A DNA stretch of 58,507 bases from Planctomycetota bacterium (GTDB lineage Bacteria > Planctomycetota > Planctomycetia > Gemmatales > Gemmataceae). The position numbers and the translations under genes are program-made. Shown piece by piece: positions 8,331 through 17,788 of the stretch (position 1 is the stretch's first letter; each line of letters begins with the position of its first letter). The stretch lies in NCBI GenBank assembly GCA_016873225.1, contig VGXS01000025.1, forward strand, positions 1-58,507, given 5' to 3'. The notes under the pieces were generated by a model, which was given only the letters and a program-made list of their open reading frames with translations, made no database searches and was not told where the DNA came from.

Positions 8331-9142
8331 CACAATGCACCCCCCGCCCCAGTCCGTTGAGCAACAGCAATCGCTCCAAGAGTCGCGACAACGAGCAAAA
8401 CAGCGGCCAGTTCAACAGCAACGAGGTGCCTGCCATATAGCGTGGCACCCAGGAAGGCCGTGTTGTCGGCCGGCATCGCGGGAACACCGCCCTGATTGAG
8501 CCTTAGATCAGATTCACCAACCCTTCGGAACGGGGCGACTGGGGCGCGGGTCGCAACCAATGCACGGGCTTCGAATCCTTCCTGATAGGACTCGGTTCTC
8601 CCGGCATCCTCGCCAATGGCAAGAAGGATGATCAACACGGAACCCGCTCCGCAAATGCAGGCCAAAAGGGGCTCGCGCGAACGGCTGTCGGCATCGGATG
8701 GCAGGTGCTGTTGGGCAAGCATCAGCACAAACAGGAATGTCACGATGATGGCACCGGCGTAAACGATGATATTGGCACCCATGAGGAAGGGTGCCGCGGC
8801 CAAAAGGAACAGTCCCGCCACCCCCAATATCACAACCACAAAGGCCAGGGCGGCACGGGCAGGATTTTCCAATGTGACCAAAAATCCGGCTCCCAGACAC
8901 GCCACACCTGAAAAAACACAGAAGGTCAGGCTTTCAACATTGGCAATGACGCCTCCAAGCACCAGAGCCATGAGGCCGGCAATCCCCAGAACACCCAGCA
9001 GGGATCCCGTTGCAGTTCGCTGCCCATCCGGGCGGGGGAGCAGAAGATAAATACCTAAAAAACCAAGAGATATGGGTCCCAAGACCCACCAACTCCAAGG
9101 GTAGGCGCCGGCTTCCATCATCCCGAGCATTCCCACCAACAT
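8330..9142 (-). CDS. nuoJ: NADH-quinone oxidoreductase subunit J
   Basis: This membrane subunit of complex I has its conserved helix-3 motif visible as NIIVYAGAIIVTFLFVLML, the pi-bulge helix involved in coupling. It is long for NuoJ (270 residues against about 160-220). The extra length is a hydrophobic N-terminal stretch with additional membrane segments (residues ~15-90) and a periplasmic or cytosolic loop at about 195-235 before the last helix. Start is uncertain: ATGs at codons 1, 5, 8 and 9 are all possible, the first having AAAGGA directly adjacent. nuoK follows with a one-base overlap, and 81 bases separate it from nuoI. Confidence 0.94.
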   Translation of the reverse strand: MLVGMLGMMEAGAYPWSWWVLGPISLGFLGIYLLLPRPDGQRTATGSLLGVLGIAGLMALVLGGVIANVESLTFCVFSGVACLGAGFLVTLENPARAALAFVVVILGVAGLFLLAAAPFLMGANIIVYAGAIIVTFLFVLMLAQQHLPSDADSRSREPLLACICGAGSVLIILLAIGEDAGRTESYQEGFEARALVATRAPVAPFRRVGESDLRLNQGGVPAMPADNTAFLGATLYGRHLVAVELAAVLLVVATLGAIAVAQRTGAGGAL

Positions 9143-9223
9143 TCCTTTGCCCCTGTCACTTAATCACTTACTGTTTGTCCTATGGCCTTGTCGCTCCGCC
9201 GGCCAAGGAACGCCCCAACCATC

Positions 9224-9829
9224 TCAACTCTGCGCGCTGGATGAGGTCGTCAGGCCGGAACCGGCAGGTTCCGCAGCGACCGATAACCGGCCTCCCTTGG
9301 TCCGCACAGGGTCGGTTCCCATCGCGACTGTTTGGTCAAACACGCTCAGAAGCTTTTCCTTGTCAAACATCATGTCCTCCCGGCTCATGCCCGTGAGGTC
9401 AAATATTGTCGTGAGTTCGATGGCATCGACAGGGCAGGCCTGCTCGCACATGCCGCAATAAATGCATCTCAACTCATCTATCACAAAAAGCTCCGGATAT
9501 TTTTCCCTATCGGGCCATGGTGATGGAGCAGCGACAATATCAATGCAGTTGGCGGGGCAGGCGGTCGAGCACATGTAGCAGGAAACACACTTGACCCTGC
9601 CTTGTTCATCCCGATTGAGTCGATGGACTCCACGATAATGTGGAGGTAACGAAGGCTTCTGTTCTGGATATTGCTGGGTTTGGATCGAATTGGTGCCGGT
9701 GAGGGTTTTAACCAGATGCGAAATGGTTGTCACCATCCCTTGGGCAATGGTTGGCAGATAAATCTGCTCGGCAAGGCTTAGCTTCGGGTGCTTGACCCAT
9801 CTGACATTTTTTTCCGCGATGGCTGGCAT
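9224..9829 (-). CDS. nuoI: NADH-quinone oxidoreductase subunit I
   Basis: This peripheral-arm subunit of complex I carries iron-sulfur clusters N6a and N6b. The two ferredoxin motifs are CVSCYMCSTACPANC and CIYCGMCEQACPVDA. The frame is open upstream to a TTG at 9859 and a GTG at 9856. ATG at 9829 is preferred because AGGAG stands 6 bases before it, giving 201 residues starting MPAIAEKN. The last ~25 residues are Ser/Thr-rich and unlike typical NuoI. nuoH ends 23 bases upstream. Confidence 0.97.
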   Translation of the reverse strand: MPAIAEKNVRWVKHPKLSLAEQIYLPTIAQGMVTTISHLVKTLTGTNSIQTQQYPEQKPSLPPHYRGVHRLNRDEQGRVKCVSCYMCSTACPANCIDIVAAPSPWPDREKYPELFVIDELRCIYCGMCEQACPVDAIELTTIFDLTGMSREDMMFDKEKLLSVFDQTVAMGTDPVRTKGGRLSVAAEPAGSGLTTSSSAQS

Positions 9830-9852
9830 GACAGTCTCCTGATTGGGGTTAC

Positions 9853-11262
9853 TCACCAAGCCTTGGCCGAAAGTTCCGGAGAACTGCTGGCCGAGGGCGC
9901 CCGTCCACGGAGAAGGTTGACGGGAACACGCTGGGGCTCACCCGGCAGCATCAGGCTGGCAACCCCCACGAGAAGTAGGCTTGCAAACGACCATAAGAAC
10001 TGAAAGATAAGCTTGGCGTAATCCGGCTCAATGAACTGGCGGGACGCGGCGACCCCCACCAACGACAAAACCCCAAGAGGCATCATGGCCTTCCAGGCCA
10101 AGCTCATGAGCTGATTGAACTTGAACCTCAGGATCGTCCAGCGAACAACCATGAAGAGGCCGATGATAAACCCCATCTTCCCGCAAAAAATAGCAGCCTT
10201 AACCGCGCAGCAGATGAGATAACCGAAATCTGGGAACCCTTCCGGAACCGCCTTGAGGGCGTCCGTGACAAAGGGGAGATTCCACCCACCAAGGAACAAT
10301 GCTGCCATGAGAAAACTTGTGGTGATCATGTGGGTATACTCGCCGAGAAAGAACAGGGCGAACTTCATTGAGCTGTATTCGGTATGGTATCCCCCCACTA
10401 ATTCCTGCTCGCACTCCGGAAGGTCGAACGGCAGGCGGTTGCATTCGGCAAATATCGAAATCAGGAACAGGAGGCATGCCAAGGGTTGATAGGCTACCAG
10501 CCAACCATGCCGGGCCTGCCAATCGACGATACGCTCCAAGTTCAACGATCCGACCATGACGAGCACACCAAGCACCGACAATCCCATGGGTATCTCGTAG
10601 CTGATGACCTGCGCGCTCGACCTCAGTGAACCAAGAAGGCTATACTTGTTGTTGCTCGACCAACCTCCCAGCACAATGCCGTAGACGGCCAGACCACCCA
10701 CGGCGAAAACAAAAAGAAAGCCAATATCCACATTGGGGGCTATTGCGAACTTGATGGTGGTCAGGCTTTCGTACGATTTGGCGCCGTCGCGCACCTCCTG
10801 AATGTTGGTGCCATTCTTCATGGCGGCCAGTTCGGTTTTGGTTGCGGGAAACATCCGCTGGGCTTTCAATCCACCCTCTGAGGATGAGTGCAAAACCGGT
10901 GCCACCGGGGTGTCGCCAAAGCTGACAACGGCCATGGCCAGCAACGCCGTTCCAACGGCAATCATTGGAGCGAGGAAATAAAACACCCTGTCGACATGCC
11001 CGGGGACCACATCTTCCTTGAGAAGAAATTTCACTCCATCAGCCAACGGCTGGCCCAATCCGAAAAACCCCTTCAGAAAGGACAACCATGGCTGCCCGAG
11101 GTCAAACCCGGTCCTGTTGGGGCCGACGCGGTCTTGGACCCAGGCCGAAACCTTTCTTTCGAGCAAAGTGGAATAGCCAACAGCCGTTAAGACGGCACCA
11201 AAGACAATGCCAATGGTCACGATGGTGACCAGGAAGCTGAAGGGAATCAGGTCAAACAGCAT
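9853..11262 (-). CDS. nuoH: NADH-quinone oxidoreductase subunit H
   Basis: This membrane subunit forms most of the quinone-binding cavity at the junction of the arms. Motifs seen are ERKVSAWVQDRVGPNR, QPLADGVKFLLKED and SSAQVISYEIPMGLSV, and the loop EQELVGGYHTEYSSMKFALFFLGEY with the conserved acidic residues. At 469 residues it is longer than most NuoH (about 330-350). Residues ~118-170, between the early helices and NVDIGFLFVFAV, contain a hydrophilic insertion of about 50 residues. It lies 18 bases after nuoG. Confidence 0.97.
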   Translation of the reverse strand: MLFDLIPFSFLVTIVTIGIVFGAVLTAVGYSTLLERKVSAWVQDRVGPNRTGFDLGQPWLSFLKGFFGLGQPLADGVKFLLKEDVVPGHVDRVFYFLAPMIAVGTALLAMAVVSFGDTPVAPVLHSSSEGGLKAQRMFPATKTELAAMKNGTNIQEVRDGAKSYESLTTIKFAIAPNVDIGFLFVFAVGGLAVYGIVLGGWSSNNKYSLLGSLRSSAQVISYEIPMGLSVLGVLVMVGSLNLERIVDWQARHGWLVAYQPLACLLFLISIFAECNRLPFDLPECEQELVGGYHTEYSSMKFALFFLGEYTHMITTSFLMAALFLGGWNLPFVTDALKAVPEGFPDFGYLICCAVKAAIFCGKMGFIIGLFMVVRWTILRFKFNQLMSLAWKAMMPLGVLSLVGVAASRQFIEPDYAKLIFQFLWSFASLLLVGVASLMLPGEPQRVPVNLLRGRAPSASSSPELSAKAW

Positions 11263-11280
11263 GATGGATTTCCATGACGC

Positions 11281-12933
11281 CTATGATCCGCTGCCGGTAA
11301 ACACGCCGAACTCACCGGTGGAACCCTGGGCCAGGGCCGCGAGGACGCTGACAGCCTTGCCGATTTCCTTGCGGATTTCCTCAGCTCGAACAAGGCCTTT
11401 CCGGCCAAGAAGGTCGAGGAAAACCTGACCATCAGTCCGCATGCCTCGCAAGGGAACGCAACCGGCAACCGTGGACTGGGCCAACCCTGCGTGATTCACA
11501 TAGGTGCCTTCCTTTTCCGAGAAGGCGGCGGAGGGAATCACGATATTGGCGCGATCCGTGAGTGCGGATGGCATCAGATCATGGACGATAAGATTTGGCA
11601 CCTTGGAGAGCTTGTCGGCATCATCAACCCGAAAGCCGGGATGGGCCGAGGAATACCCTCCGGTGACATAAACAAAATGGGCGCTGCCAGCGTCGCAAGC
11701 CTGGAGTAGATCCCCGAATGATAAAGGCGTTTTTTGGAAGTGGGATACGATGGTTTCCACCCCCTTGCGGTTTGGGCATTTTTCCGCGCGAATGGTAAAC
11801 TTGATGTTCGACGCGGGCCTGCCCTTTCGGTCTTTCGGATAAGTGTCATCCTCCCCGACACGGGGAACGGGTCCGGACACGATCCTGACAAATGGTGACA
11901 CCGACCTGGCGTAGGAGGCAAGCAGCCATGCCTCCTCCAGCGTGAGGAACGGGGAGAGAACAAACCACGCGTTGCCGGGATCAACCCCGGAAACCTGCCG
12001 AAAGCCTCGGTCAACGCTGGCCACCGCGGCCGACCATTCAATCGGCCTGGTACCCGATTCCCCGCGCTCGAGCGGTTTCCTGAAACGCTGGGAACTATTG
12101 ACCTGATGGTATCCGAGCCTTCCCTCATCGCACATGAAGTGTCCTTGGGCCCTTGGATTGAATCTTGGCCTCAACCTGTACACGACATCCTTGTTCGTGT
12201 CCAAATGGATGCTGCAGCCGGTGGAGCATCCGGTGCAGACGGAATTGACCGTCTTGAGATTCCACACGCGTTGTTTGTAAAGAAAATCCTTGCTGGCAAG
12301 CGCACCCACGGGACACAGGTCGACGACATTGGTCGCGAGCTTGTTGTCCAGCGGATGGCCAGGAAAAATATCAATTTCGGAGTGATTGCCTCTTTGGACC
12401 ACATGAAGCTCGGCGGTTCCCGCCACTTCACGGGTGAAGCGGACGCATCGACTGCACATGATGCAACGATCGGTGAAAAGGCTGACATTCGCACCGATGT
12501 CGGGCTTGTTGGGAGGCGTGTTCTTCTCATCAACCATCCGGCTCGAGGCGTTGCCGAATTTGAAGCTGTAGTCCTGAAGCAGGCATTCCCCGGCCTTGTC
12601 GCAAACGGGGCAATCAAGGGGATGATTGAGAAGCAGGTTTTCCAGCGTGGCCTTCTGGGCGGTCGTGGCCATGGGATCCATGGTCTGGATCACCGTGCCA
12701 TCCTTGACAGGCGTTTGGCAACCGGGAACCACCTTGGGCTGCATCGCGATCGACCCGTCGGGCTTTTTCTCTCCGACCATGACGAGGCACATTCGGCATG
12801 AAGCCACGACGGAAAGCGCGGGATGCCAGCAATAGTGCGGGATCGTCACGCCGGCCCGCTGGGCCGCCTGGACGCAGTTCAGCTTTTCGTCGCCAATGTC
12901 AACCGAAATGTCGTTGACCAGCACGGTGGCCAT
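11281..12933 (-). CDS. nuoG: NADH-quinone oxidoreductase subunit G, short form
   Basis: This 550-residue peripheral-arm subunit carries several clusters. The N-terminal 2Fe-2S domain has HYCWHPALSVVASCRMC with a later Cys. HPLDCPVCDKAGEC is the His-Cys3 cluster site, CIMCSRCVR and a later CP the ferredoxin pair, and CTGCSTGC the N7-like Cys set. The C-terminal molybdopterin-oxidoreductase-like region is much reduced compared with ~700-900-residue NuoG proteins. The open frame extends to 12999, inside nuoF, but ATG at 12933 gives MATVLVNDISVDIG, the normal start of the ferredoxin domain, 19 bases after the nuoF stop. Confidence 0.95.
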   Translation of the reverse strand: MATVLVNDISVDIGDEKLNCVQAAQRAGVTIPHYCWHPALSVVASCRMCLVMVGEKKPDGSIAMQPKVVPGCQTPVKDGTVIQTMDPMATTAQKATLENLLLNHPLDCPVCDKAGECLLQDYSFKFGNASSRMVDEKNTPPNKPDIGANVSLFTDRCIMCSRCVRFTREVAGTAELHVVQRGNHSEIDIFPGHPLDNKLATNVVDLCPVGALASKDFLYKQRVWNLKTVNSVCTGCSTGCSIHLDTNKDVVYRLRPRFNPRAQGHFMCDEGRLGYHQVNSSQRFRKPLERGESGTRPIEWSAAVASVDRGFRQVSGVDPGNAWFVLSPFLTLEEAWLLASYARSVSPFVRIVSGPVPRVGEDDTYPKDRKGRPASNIKFTIRAEKCPNRKGVETIVSHFQKTPLSFGDLLQACDAGSAHFVYVTGGYSSAHPGFRVDDADKLSKVPNLIVHDLMPSALTDRANIVIPSAAFSEKEGTYVNHAGLAQSTVAGCVPLRGMRTDGQVFLDLLGRKGLVRAEEIRKEIGKAVSVLAALAQGSTGEFGVFTGSGS

Positions 12934-12952
12934 GGAGTTGGTCCTCGCGATC

Positions 12953-14287
12953 CTAGTGCGACTGCGCCATCTGAAGCCGGACTCCCTGCCGGGGGCCACT
13001 CTTCAGGTAGCTTTCAAATTCGGGGCGGAATTTGCGTATGGCTGTTTTCACGGGCCAACCGGCGCCGTCGGCTAGGCCACAAATGGTTGTGCCCGGCATG
13101 ATGCCGATCCTGTCGGCGACTTCCTCCAGGATATCAAGGTCTTCCCTTCGACCCTGCCCGCGTCGGATTCTCTCGACGATCTTGAGCATCCAACCGGTGC
13201 CCTCCCGACAAGGGGTGCATTGGCCGCAGCTTTCATGGGCGAAAAAGCGACAAAGGTTATGAAGGACATCGACGATGCTGGTCTGATCATCGAATATCGT
13301 GACGGCCGCAGTGCCAAGCCCGAGCGCCTTCACGGTTCCCGGGCCATTGAAATCGAGGGGGATATCGAATTCCGACTCGGGAATGATGCCCATGCTGTTT
13401 CCACCGGGAATGGCGCCTTTGGCTTTTCGTCCCTTCCAAACGCCTCCGCCATGGTTTTCAACAAGCTCGCGAAGGGTCACTCCCATCGGAAGTTCAACGA
13501 TCCCTGGTTTGTTAACATGGCCGCTGATGCAGTAAAGTTTGGGCCCATAACTTCCCGCGTCGCGGGGATTCTTGGGATCGGGCGGCACCCCGATCGATTT
13601 GAACCAATCAACGCCCCGTTCCATGATGTGCACGACATTCGCCAATGTTTCAGGATTGTTGACGATTGTGGGCTTCCGGAATGCGCCTTCGATGGCCGGG
13701 AATGGCGGCTTGATCCTGGGCCAGGCCCGTTTCCCCTCGAGTGATTCAATCAGGCCGGTTTCCTCACCGCAAATGTAAGCAGCGGCGCCACGATGGACAA
13801 ACACATCCAATGAAAAAGAGGTCCCGAGGATATTCTTGCCCAGCAAGCCGGCGGAATAAGCCTCGTCGATGGCCTTTTGCATCTGCCTCATGCCATGACC
13901 ATATTCGTAACGGATATAGAAGTAAGCCGTGGTGGCGCGTATCGCGTAGGAAGCAAGGATGATTCCTTCCAGAACCTGATGGGGATCCTTTTCAACGAGG
14001 ACTCGATTGTTGAAGGTGCAGGGTTCGCTTTCGTCACAATTCACGCATAGGTAAATCGGCCCGGGATGCCCCTTTGGAAGGAAGGTCCACTTGAGCCCGG
14101 TTGGAAATCCGGCACCGCCCCTTCCCCTCAGTCCCGAATCCTTCACCTGATTGGTGACCTGTTCGCTTGTGAGTTCCTTCAACACTCTTTCGAGGGTTTT
14201 ATAGCCACCGTCAGCCCTGTACCCCTCAATGCCTTGGCATTCTGGTCGTCCAATCCGACGAAGCAGGACAGGTTCATAAGTCGCCAT
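12953..14287 (-). CDS. nuoF: NADH-quinone oxidoreductase subunit F
   Basis: This subunit binds NADH, FMN and cluster N3 and is the electron entry site of complex I. It has the glycine-rich nucleotide motif GLRGRGGAGFPTGLKW, the FMN/NADH-site region CVNCDESEPCTFNNR, YICGEETGLIESLEG, and the N3 cluster motif ESCGQCTPCREGTGW with a downstream Cys in TTICGLADG. Length (444) is normal. GGGAG lies shortly before the ATG. It is preceded by nuoE (36 bases) and followed by nuoG. Confidence 0.98.
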   Translation of the reverse strand: MATYEPVLLRRIGRPECQGIEGYRADGGYKTLERVLKELTSEQVTNQVKDSGLRGRGGAGFPTGLKWTFLPKGHPGPIYLCVNCDESEPCTFNNRVLVEKDPHQVLEGIILASYAIRATTAYFYIRYEYGHGMRQMQKAIDEAYSAGLLGKNILGTSFSLDVFVHRGAAAYICGEETGLIESLEGKRAWPRIKPPFPAIEGAFRKPTIVNNPETLANVVHIMERGVDWFKSIGVPPDPKNPRDAGSYGPKLYCISGHVNKPGIVELPMGVTLRELVENHGGGVWKGRKAKGAIPGGNSMGIIPESEFDIPLDFNGPGTVKALGLGTAAVTIFDDQTSIVDVLHNLCRFFAHESCGQCTPCREGTGWMLKIVERIRRGQGRREDLDILEEVADRIGIMPGTTICGLADGAGWPVKTAIRKFRPEFESYLKSGPRQGVRLQMAQSH

Positions 14288-14323
14288 CGGACCGCTCCCT
14301 TCTGCCGTGTTTCCTCATTGAAC

Positions 14324-14872
14324 CTATGCCGGTCCGGTGGAGGCGTTGCGCAACCGCTGGACCAGATCGCGCATCCGGGACTCATCCGAAATATCGTGCA
14401 CATGCTCGTCGTCGATCATGCAGGCCGGGGCACCCTCGCAGGCACCCAGGCACTCGGCGAGCTCAAGGGTCAAGGTGCCGTCGGAAGTTGTTCCCCCAAC
14501 AGGCACTCCAAGCAATTCTGAAGCCTTTTCAAGCAGGCCGTCGGCCCCCCTGAGCGCGCATGCAAGGCTTCTGCACACCCAAAGCCTTCGGACCCCAAGC
14601 CTGTCTGATTCATCCCTGAAAAAACCATAGAAGCTCATCGTGTCATGAACCTCCGCGGGCGAGAGGTCCAATATGTCGGAGATCTCCTCGACCGCCCACC
14701 TCGGTACACACCTAAGCTTGTCCTGCACGAGGTGAAGGGCGGGAAGGGTCACGGCCTGCTTGCTGGGGTACCGAGGAATCAAGGAGAAGATTCGTTCCCT
14801 GATCTCAACGGGAAGAGGACCCGGAATCGGTGGCAAGTCGCGGTTCCGGACATGCGCATCAGGGTGGCTCAT
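14324..14872 (-). CDS. nuoE: NADH-quinone oxidoreductase subunit E
   Basis: This thioredoxin-fold subunit carries the 2Fe-2S cluster N1a. The four Cys ligands are visible as C-R-S-L-A-C and CLGAC (ELAECLGACEGAPAC). Helical N-terminal elements end in EVHDTMSFYGFF, the typical NuoE signature. The open frame runs to 15004 inside nuoD, but ATG at 14872 overlaps the nuoD TGA as ATGA and yields a 182-residue protein beginning MSHPDAHV, a normal size. Confidence 0.97.
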   Translation of the reverse strand: MSHPDAHVRNRDLPPIPGPLPVEIRERIFSLIPRYPSKQAVTLPALHLVQDKLRCVPRWAVEEISDILDLSPAEVHDTMSFYGFFRDESDRLGVRRLWVCRSLACALRGADGLLEKASELLGVPVGGTTSDGTLTLELAECLGACEGAPACMIDDEHVHDISDESRMRDLVQRLRNASTGPA

Positions 14873-16092
14873 CGATCCAGCTCCGCCGCGATAATGTTCA
14901 AGCTCCCGAGAATGGCAGCGACATCGGAGACAGTGTGCCCCTCGGCCAGGTGCGGGAATAACGAGAAGTGAATAAAGGAGGGAGGTCGGGTTCGGGCCCG
15001 CCATGCCTCCGGGGCGCCGTTGGAAACAATGTAAAAGCCCAGCTCACCGTTGGGAGACTCGGTCGAGGCATAGACCTCATCGACGGGCGGCTGCCACTTC
15101 CTGTTGGTCATGTTGAGTTCAAAGTGATGGATCAGGCCTTCAATGCTTCGGTAAACAGAAAGCTGGTTGGGAAGAACCATCCGGTCGTCGACATTCGAGT
15201 TCACTGGACCGGAAGGAAGGTTTTCGATGGCCCAGGCGATGATTTTATGGCTCTCGAGCATTTCCTCCATGCGAACCAGGTATCTGGCAAGGCAGTCGCC
15301 GTCCTGCGAACAAACAACATCGAAGTCGATTGCCTCATAAGCCAAATAAGGTCGATTTTTGCGAAGATCGCGAACCACGCCGCTGGCACGGGCCACTGGA
15401 CCCGTGGCGGACCTGTTGATGGCCTCTTCACGAGTCAGCACCCCGATGCCCTTGCATCGGTCGATGAAGATTCGATTGCGGTTCAGAAGCCGGCAAATAT
15501 CGGCATGTGCCGCTGGAAATCCCTTGAGAAACGAGCGAACGCGCCCGATCCAGTCATCATCAACATCACGCTGTAAACCACCGACGCGGGTGTAACTGGG
15601 ATGGAACCGCTGGCCTGTGGCCCATTCATTGATGTCGTTGATGAGTTCGCGCTGATTGAAGGCGTAAAGAAAGGCCGTGAAAGCCCCGAGGTCGAGCGCC
15701 GCCGCGCCGCATGCCAGGAGATGATCATGGATGCGCATCAACTCCGCGAATATCACGCGGATCATTTGGCAACGCGGGGTCAGTTTGATGTCGAGCAGTG
15801 TCTCGACCGAATGGTGCCAGGCGATCTCATTGGCAACAGGCGAGACATAATTCATGCGGTCGACGATGGTCACATATTGGTTGAAATCCAGGTGCTCACC
15901 GAGCTTTTCAAAACCGCTATGAAGAAATCCGATGTCAGGAGTCGCCTTGAGAATAACCTCCCCATCTAGATTCAGGACCAACCGCAGGGTGGTGTGGGTC
16001 GCGGGATGCTGGGGCCCGAAATTGAGAGTCCATTGGCACTCATGACCGCTTCCGTCAGGGGGCGCGATGGCGTCGGCTAATGTCAGGCCCAT
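14869..16092 (-). CDS. nuoD: NADH-quinone oxidoreductase subunit D
   Basis: This 49-kDa-type subunit is related to the large subunit of NiFe hydrogenases and lines the quinone site together with NuoB. It shows NFGPQHPATHTTLRLVL, the quinone-binding His region, IGFLHSGFEKLGE, and RADLPPSF-like C-terminal TRPPSFIHFSLFPH, ending in GSLNIIAAELDR. The length of 407 is typical. It is separate from nuoC (11-base gap), not fused as in E. coli. Confidence 0.98.
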   Translation of the reverse strand: MGLTLADAIAPPDGSGHECQWTLNFGPQHPATHTTLRLVLNLDGEVILKATPDIGFLHSGFEKLGEHLDFNQYVTIVDRMNYVSPVANEIAWHHSVETLLDIKLTPRCQMIRVIFAELMRIHDHLLACGAAALDLGAFTAFLYAFNQRELINDINEWATGQRFHPSYTRVGGLQRDVDDDWIGRVRSFLKGFPAAHADICRLLNRNRIFIDRCKGIGVLTREEAINRSATGPVARASGVVRDLRKNRPYLAYEAIDFDVVCSQDGDCLARYLVRMEEMLESHKIIAWAIENLPSGPVNSNVDDRMVLPNQLSVYRSIEGLIHHFELNMTNRKWQPPVDEVYASTESPNGELGFYIVSNGAPEAWRARTRPPSFIHFSLFPHLAEGHTVSDVAAILGSLNIIAAELDR

Positions 16093-16103
16093 GGTTACCC
16101 TCG

Positions 16104-16637
16104 TCAGCTTTCTTCCCGAGACAGCGCGTGGAAATTGTGCCGCTCACCATCGCCACGCAATGGGTAGTCTTTGCGAAGGGGATGGGATGAGAATTCGTCA
16201 GGCATCAGGATGCGGCGCAAGTCGGGGTGACCTTCAAAGACTATCCCAAAAAGGTCGAATACCTCCCGCTCCATCCAGTCGGCGCCACGCCAAACATCAA
16301 ACACGCTGTCGACCCGCGGATCGGGGTCGTCCGCCCAAGTCTTGACGACGAGCCTAATGCCGGTCTCGACGGATTCGAGAACATACCAAATGCCATAACG
16401 ATGAACGGCGTTAGGGTAATTGAGATAGTCCGCCGCGGACAAATCAACAAGCAGGTCAAGGCCGGCGTGGGAACGAAGCTTGCGAAGAGCTTCGAGTGAG
16501 GCGGCGGGTGGCACCTCAAGGCGCACATTGTCGCGAAATCCGGAAACGATCAAGGAATCGCAACCGGCCACCGACTTAGCGAGGGCCACGATCGCGGCAT
16601 GGGATTCGGGTGGTGTATAGGCTTCTGGAGTGCTCAC
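16104..16637 (-). CDS. nuoC: NADH-quinone oxidoreductase subunit C
   Basis: This 30-kDa-type peripheral-arm subunit supports assembly of the quinone module. Family signature visible: [31 protein letters not shown] followed by HPLRKDYPL (quoted in parts: [10 protein letters not shown] and HPDLRRIL). The start codon is GTG at 16637, 14 bases after the nuoB stop. 177 residues is normal for a free-standing NuoC. Confidence 0.97.
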   Translation of the reverse strand: MSTPEAYTPPESHAAIVALAKSVAGCDSLIVSGFRDNVRLEVPPAASLEALRKLRSHAGLDLLVDLSAADYLNYPNAVHRYGIWYVLESVETGIRLVVKTWADDPDPRVDSVFDVWRGADWMEREVFDLFGIVFEGHPDLRRILMPDEFSSHPLRKDYPLRGDGERHNFHALSREES

Positions 16638-16651
16638 TTGGCTTTACAACC

Positions 16652-17275
16652 TCAAGCGCCGGGGCGGCCAGCCACCGTGGGAAGTGACCACGCCCGGGTC
16701 GAGCTTCGGAAGTTGCCCGGAGCGACAATTTGCCTGGAAGGATCAAGCTCGCCGCGCAACGACCTGGGCCCCTCGGGGGATTCCCGCCCTTGAAATTCCC
16801 GTCCTAGGATCGTTCCCGTTCTGGCAACCTTGTCCTGGAGATCCATTACCGCTTGCAGGAGTTGTTCGGGTCGGGGAGGACAACCGGGAACGTACACATC
16901 GACAGGCAGGAACCTGTCAATGCCCTGAACAACGGCATAGGTGTCAAAGACGCCGCCGGAGGAGGCGCATGCACCCATGGAAATGCACCACTTGGGTTCC
17001 GGCATTTGAAGCCATATGCGCTGCATCACCGGCAGCATTTTCATCACGACACGGCCAGCGACGATTAGCAGGTCGCATTGTCGGGGAGAAAAGCGAAACG
17101 CCTCGGCTCCAAACCGGGCGATGTCGTGCTTTGATGCACCGGTCGCCATCAACTCGATACCGCAGCAAGCCGTGGCGAAGGGCATGGGCCAAAGGCTGTT
17201 CTTGCGGCACCAGCTCGCAAGTTCGTCAAGTTTGGCGACGATGAAACCGTCGCGTGGTTCCCTTTCTATCGCCAC
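16652..17275 (-). CDS. nuoB: NADH-quinone oxidoreductase subunit B
   Basis: This subunit binds cluster N2, the electron donor to quinone. The N2 ligands are seen in [11 protein letters not shown] (tandem Cys), [15 protein letters not shown] and [12 protein letters not shown]. The frame stays open to 17410 within nuoA. I chose GTG at 17275: a purine-rich AAGGGGG stands about 7 bases upstream, the overlap with nuoA is only 10 bases, and the N-terminus then matches the normal distance to the IVAKLDEL element. ATG at 17296 is the alternative. The ~45-residue C-terminus beyond the conserved core is variable and Arg/Pro-rich. Confidence 0.95.
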   Translation of the reverse strand: MAIEREPRDGFIVAKLDELASWCRKNSLWPMPFATACCGIELMATGASKHDIARFGAEAFRFSPRQCDLLIVAGRVVMKMLPVMQRIWLQMPEPKWCISMGACASSGGVFDTYAVVQGIDRFLPVDVYVPGCPPRPEQLLQAVMDLQDKVARTGTILGREFQGRESPEGPRSLRGELDPSRQIVAPGNFRSSTRAWSLPTVAGRPGA

Positions 17276-17670
17276 CGGAATACCCCCTTCCGCCATGCCA
17301 CGACCCAAGCCAGCAGCAAAGTTCCAAGAAAGATCATTCCTTCCCAGAACAAAACCGTTTGCATCGACGGTGATACCACAGGGTACTCGCCAAAAGCGGC
17401 AACGGCCCATGGGTAAAGAAACAGGAGTTCGACATCGAACACCAGGAAAAGGATGGCGATCAAATAAAAGCGCACATCAAATTGCTGATAGGCGTCACCG
17501 ATCGGGTCCATGCCCGATTCATAAGGCATTTGTTTGACGGGAGTTTCACGCCCGGGGTTGATCAAGTGGGAAAGGAGGAGGCTGACAGTTGCAAATCCAC
17601 CGACGACAACCATGAAAAGGAGGATTGGAAAGTATGTGGCCAAGTTGAAGTCAAATGGTTCAGGAGGCAT
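17266..17670 (-). CDS. nuoA: NADH-quinone oxidoreductase subunit A
   Basis: This small three-helix membrane subunit is located near the quinone cavity. Characteristic elements are [33 protein letters not shown] (quoted in parts: [28 protein letters not shown]), including the conserved loop between helices 1 and 2. 134 residues is normal. It is the first gene of the fourteen-gene nuo operon, whose order A-B-C-D-E-F-G-H-I-J-K-L-M-N is the canonical bacterial one. Confidence 0.97.
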   Translation of the reverse strand: MPPEPFDFNLATYFPILLFMVVVGGFATVSLLLSHLINPGRETPVKQMPYESGMDPIGDAYQQFDVRFYLIAILFLVFDVELLFLYPWAVAAFGEYPVVSPSMQTVLFWEGMIFLGTLLLAWVVAWRKGVFRWR

Positions 17671-17702
17671 TCCTGGGTTCCAAGGTTATTGAACCGCATT
17701 TA

Positions 17703-17730
17703 CCAGTACCAATGACAATGTTAGTGTCAA
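17703..17730 (-). promoter_or_regulatory. Candidate nuo operon promoter with inverted repeat
   Basis: On the minus strand TTGACA (17730-17725) and TACTGG (17708-17703) are spaced by 16 bases, 33 bases upstream of nuoA. The -35 box overlaps an inverted repeat, TGACA at 17713-17717 and TGTCA at 17725-17729 with a 7-base centre, which could be an operator. The -10 match is weak. Confidence 0.3.
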
Positions 17731-17788
17731 TGGGTTGCGGACGGCCAACTTGATACACATCAACAGACTAGGGAAAGCCGTCGGTAGG

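Noticed and set aside
12106..12801. Long plus-strand open frame opposite nuoG
   Set aside because: It is antisense to a clear nuoG coding region and its protein has no recognisable motif; GC-rich third positions often leave such frames open.
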